DNA from: Nevskia sp.
GTDB lineage: Bacteria; Pseudomonadota; Gammaproteobacteria; Nevskiales; Nevskiaceae
Assembly (NCBI GenBank): GCA_021732745.1
Contig: JAKFUK010000001.1
Location: 818,931 to 882,930, forward strand
Direction of reading: 5' to 3'
Length of the DNA stretch: 64,000 bases
Every line of letters begins with the position of its first letter. The first letter of the stretch is position 1. A program made the position numbers and the translations under genes. A model generated the notes under the pieces. It did no database searches. It had not been told where the DNA came from and saw only the letters and a list, made by a program, of their open reading frames with translations. Positions 61,705 through 64,000 of the stretch are shown here, one piece after another.

Positions 61705-61863
61705 GAGGTCGGCGACTCCTGATTTCGATGGACGAAGAACGGGCGATACCGGCAGCCTCCGCCGCTGCCCTGCCCCTGCGCAAGCGCGTGCCTTCCCCCG
61801 ATTGACGACGGTCAGGCGGCGCGGCTAGTTTCCGGAACATCGTTCCTCGAAATCAGGCTCGCC

Positions 61864-62490
61864 ATGTCCCACGATCATGATCATGCGCACGGCCACGACG
61901 CGCCGCTTCCCGAAGTGGTGCTGCGGGTCAAGGCACTCGAAGCGCTGCTGACCGAGAAGGGCCTGGTCGATACCGCCGCCCTCGACGCCATCGTCGATAC
62001 CTACGAAAAGAAGATCGGCCCGCGCAACGGCGCGCAGGTGGTCGCGAAAGCCTGGACCGATCCCGCCTACAAGGCGCGCCTGCTTGCCGACGGCTCGAAA
62101 GCCATCGCCGAACTCGGCTATTCCGGCGTTCAGGGCGAGGACATGGTGGTGGTCGAGAACACAGCGCAAGTCCACAACATGGTGGTCTGCACGCTGTGCA
62201 GCTGCTATCCGTGGCCCACGCTCGGCCTGCCGCCGGTCTGGTACAAGTCCGCCCCGTACCGTTCGCGGGCGGTGATCGACCCGCGCGGCGTGCTCCGGGA
62301 ATTCGGTGTGGAAATTCCGGCGACCACCGAAGTCCGGGTCTGGGATTCCAATGCCGAACTGCGCTACTTCGTGCTGCCCGAGCGCCCTGCCGGCACCGAA
62401 GGCTTGAGCGAAGCAGCGCTGACAGAACTGGTCACCCGCGATTCGATGATCGGTACCGGCCTGGCCGGAAACCCGGGAGCAACGGCATGA
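61864..62490 (+). CDS. nthA: Nitrile hydratase alpha subunit, cobalt type
   Basis: Binds the low-spin metal that hydrates nitriles to amides. It has 208 residues. The metal motif is Cys109-Thr110-Leu111-Cys112-Ser113-Cys114; Thr after the first Cys marks cobalt enzymes (iron enzymes have Ser), and Cys112 and Cys114 would be oxidised. The following [20 protein letters not shown] is typical of cobalt members. The N-terminus is His-rich ([12 protein letters not shown]), possibly helping metal capture. The related thiocyanate hydrolase gamma subunit shares the motif, so substrate is not certain. The stop overlaps the next start (ATGA). Confidence 0.93.
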   Translation: MSHDHDHAHGHDAPLPEVVLRVKALEALLTEKGLVDTAALDAIVDTYEKKIGPRNGAQVVAKAWTDPAYKARLLADGSKAIAELGYSGVQGEDMVVVENTAQVHNMVVCTLCSCYPWPTLGLPPVWYKSAPYRSRAVIDPRGVLREFGVEIPATTEVRVWDSNAELRYFVLPERPAGTEGLSEAALTELVTRDSMIGTGLAGNPGATA

Positions 62491-62810
62491 ACGGCGTGCA
62501 CGACATGGGCGGCATGCAGGCCTACGGGCCGATCGACCGCGAAGCGCAGGAACCGGTGTTCCACGCCGATTGGGAACGGCGGGTATTCGCGCTGTTCTTC
62601 GGCGGCTTCACCGGCGGCTTCTTCAATGTCGACATGCTGCGTGCCGAGATCGAGCGGATGCCCGGTCACGAATACCTGCGCTCCAGCTACTACGAGCACT
62701 GGCTGCACGCGATCGAAGCGCTGCTGATCCGTGGCGGCGCGGTCACCGATGCCGAACTGAAAGCCCGCATCGCCGAACTCGCGGCAGCCAGCCGCAAGGA
62801 GCCGCACTGA
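62487..62810 (+). CDS. Nitrile hydratase beta subunit, N-terminal half (split gene)
   Basis: A 107-residue protein beginning [16 protein letters not shown], the hallmark N-terminus of nitrile hydratase beta. It continues with [17 protein letters not shown] and [18 protein letters not shown]. It covers only the N-terminal half of a normal beta subunit of about 220 residues. It ends with a stop codon that overlaps the start of the next gene (TGATG). The boundary falls in the linker region of ordinary beta subunits. Three-subunit relatives are known: thiocyanate hydrolase and toyocamycin nitrile hydratase have beta split in the same way. A base error could also create such a split, but both parts have proper starts and stops. 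Confidence 0.85.
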   Translation: MNGVHDMGGMQAYGPIDREAQEPVFHADWERRVFALFFGGFTGGFFNVDMLRAEIERMPGHEYLRSSYYEHWLHAIEALLIRGGAVTDAELKARIAELAAASRKEPH

Positions 62811-63163
62811 TGCCCGCCCTACCCGTCGAGATGGTCGCGCCGCTGCTCGCCACCGGTGCCTCGACCCGGATGCCGAACACCGAGCCGGCCCGCTTCCAGC
62901 CCGGCGATCCGGTGATCGCCAAGAACATCAACCCGCTCAACCACACGCGGCTGCCGCGCTACATCCGCGGCAAGCGCGGCACCGTGCGCGCCGACAACGG
63001 CACCTTCTCGTTCAACGACACTGTCGCCCACGGCCTTGGCCACCAGCCGCAGCATGTGTTCAGCGTCCGCTTCAGCGCCCAGGACTTGTGGGGGCCGGAT
63101 GCCTCGCCGATCGACTCGGTCTACATCGACCTGTTCGACAGCTACCTGGACCCGGCCTCGTGA
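62810..63163 (+). CDS. Nitrile hydratase beta subunit, C-terminal half (split gene)
   Basis: A 117-residue protein. After a leader ([20 protein letters not shown]) it has the SH3-like beta-barrel domain of nitrile hydratase beta: ARFQPGDPVIAKNINPLNHTRLP, RYIRGKRGTVRADNGTF and HVFSVRFSAQDLWGPDASPI. It starts inside the stop of the preceding gene in a different frame (TGATG). Ribosomes may therefore re-initiate and make equal amounts of both halves. Its stop overlaps the GTG of the activator gene. Together with 62487-62810 it supplies all regions of a complete beta subunit. Confidence 0.87.
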   Translation: MPALPVEMVAPLLATGASTRMPNTEPARFQPGDPVIAKNINPLNHTRLPRYIRGKRGTVRADNGTFSFNDTVAHGLGHQPQHVFSVRFSAQDLWGPDASPIDSVYIDLFDSYLDPAS

Positions 63164-63534
63164 GCCCGCACGCAGTCCCGGCGCTGCCTGCCGACCTGCC
63201 GGCCATTCCGGCCGACGCCGAAGGCCCGGTGTTCCGCGAACCCTGGGAAGCGCAGATCTTCGCGCTGGTGATCCGCAGCCATCAGAGCGGTGCCTTCACC
63301 TGGAACGAATGGGCGGAAACCCTCGGCGCCACGATCAAGGCGGCTCAAGCCGCAGGCGATGCCGATCTCGGCGATACCTACTACCAGCACTGGGTCGACA
63401 GCCTCGAAACCCTGCTGATCGCCAAGGGCCTGACCGATCCCGACAGCCTGCACGCGCTCGAACACGAGATCGCCGAACGCCCGACCGGCCGCCACAGCCA
63501 CGTGGCACGGCGCGAGCCGGTCATCGTTTGCTGA
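63160..63534 (+). CDS. Nitrile hydratase accessory/activator protein
   Basis: A 124-residue protein read from the GTG at 63160, overlapping the preceding stop. It resembles the N-terminal half of beta (EPVFREPWEAQIFALVIRSH, FTWNEWAETLG, TYYQHWVDSLETLLIAKGL) but lacks the MNGxHDxGG start. That is the pattern of P14K-type activators which carry cobalt into the alpha subunit by subunit swapping. A short basic/Cys-ended tail (ARREPVIVC) could take part in metal handling, though this is a guess. It lies between the beta genes and a cobalt transporter gene. Confidence 0.85.
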   Translation: MSPHAVPALPADLPAIPADAEGPVFREPWEAQIFALVIRSHQSGAFTWNEWAETLGATIKAAQAAGDADLGDTYYQHWVDSLETLLIAKGLTDPDSLHALEHEIAERPTGRHSHVARREPVIVC

Positions 63535-64000
63535 AAGCCGCGTTCAGCGATGCCTCGGACGGCCAGCGCCACAAGCTGGTCGCGCTGTTCGCGCTGCTGA
63601 TCGGCCTCAACATCGCGGTCTGGGCGCTGACCCTCGCCGTGTTCCGGGGCAACACCGCCCTGCTCGGAACCGCCGTGCTCGCCTACGTGTTCGGCCTTCG
63701 CCATGCGGTCGATGCAGATCACATCGCGGCGATCGACAACGTGGTGCGCAAGCTGATGCAGGAAGGCAAGCGACCGCTGACCGTCGGCTTCTGGTTCTCG
63801 CTCGGCCACTCGTCGCTGATCGTCATTGCCGTGGCGGTGATCGTGCTCGCCGCCTCGGCGATGCAGGCGCGCATGGATGGCTATCGCGAGATCGGCGGCA
63901 TCATCTCGACCTGCATCTCCGGCTTCTTCCTGCTGCTGATCGCGGTCACCAACTTCATGATCCTGAGGGGCGTCTGGAAAAGCTTCCGACGAGTGCGGGC
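63528..64000 (+). CDS. NiCoT-family nickel/cobalt transporter (NhlF-like), cut by window end
   Basis: The open frame from a TTG at 63528 (overlapping the activator stop) runs off the right edge. After a cytoplasmic start, TM1 is LVALFALLIGLNIAVWALTLAVF, read here in part. TM2 carries the NiCoT signature GLRHAVDADHIAAIDNVVRK (HX4DH), which binds the metal. WFSLGHSSLIVIAVAVIVLA and further membrane segments follow. In Rhodococcus-type clusters NhlF brings in cobalt for nitrile hydratase, and its position here after a cobalt-type enzyme and activator fits that role. No ATG is available in frame near the start. Confidence 0.88.
   Translation, partial: MLKAAFSDASDGQRHKLVALFALLIGLNIAVWALTLAVFRGNTALLGTAVLAYVFGLRHAVDADHIAAIDNVVRKLMQEGKRPLTVGFWFSLGHSSLIVIAVAVIVLAASAMQARMDGYREIGGIISTCISGFFLLLIAVTNFMILRGVWKSFRRVR

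Overview
This is a 64 kb GC-rich chromosomal segment of a gammaproteobacterium. It combines two conserved gammaproteobacterial blocks: the purA/hisZ-hflC-hflK-hflX-hfq-miaA block and the rpsB-tsf-pyrH-frr-uppS-cdsA-rseP-bamA-skp-lpxD-fabZ-lpxA-lpxB-rnhB-dnaE-accA-tilS-pyrG-kdsA-eno-ftsB block, the latter in Pseudomonas-like order. An environmental, non-enteric lineage (Nevskiales/Xanthomonadales-like) is a guess from GC content, hisZ and the catabolic genes; it is not proven here.

Layout. 1-7.4 kb (minus): a truncated Sel1-like membrane protein, rlmB, a DUF2339 membrane protein, an OmpA-like lipoprotein and rnr, followed by a plus-strand tRNA-Leu(CAG). 7.8-15.5 kb (minus): purA, a GxxExxY nuclease gene bracketed by 36-bp inverted repeats, hisZ, hflC, hflK, hflX, hfq, miaA. 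15.8-21.3 kb (plus): sensor kinase, OmpR-type regulator, a calcium-type PQQ alcohol dehydrogenase, a secreted pentapeptide-repeat protein and a small secreted protein. 21.4-45.8 kb (minus): the long housekeeping block from rpsB down to ftsB, covering translation, envelope and lipid A synthesis, replication and fatty acid synthesis. The methylerythritol-phosphate genes dxr and ispD are absent from their usual places in it, and a small AT-richer gene sits between lpxA and lpxB. 46-50.4 kb (plus): map, glnD, dapD. 50.6-52.5 kb (minus): a DUF2721 protein and a secreted beta-propeller protein. 52.8-56 kb (plus): a three-gene URC-type uracil catabolism operon (GTP cyclohydrolase II homologue, DUF1688 protein, uracil phosphoribosyltransferase). 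56-60.2 kb: accessory region with a 21-bp-period repeat tract, an unknown helical protein and two AT-rich membrane-protein genes. 60.2-64 kb: amidase (minus) divergent from a cobalt-type nitrile hydratase cluster (plus) in which the beta subunit is encoded by two genes, then an activator and a NiCoT cobalt transporter cut by the window end.

The most striking pattern is the number of intergenic palindromic elements. One family has 36-bp half-sites. It occurs with a PD-(D/E)XK-type gene exactly between the arms (9161-9619), as gene-less palindromes (1523-1640, 44882-44983) and as single half-sites (15520, 25668). Several element families abut or supply the stop codons of neighbouring genes (DUF2339 gene, purA, hisZ, tilS, rnhB, amidase), so they appear to have inserted at gene ends and in places rewritten C-termini.
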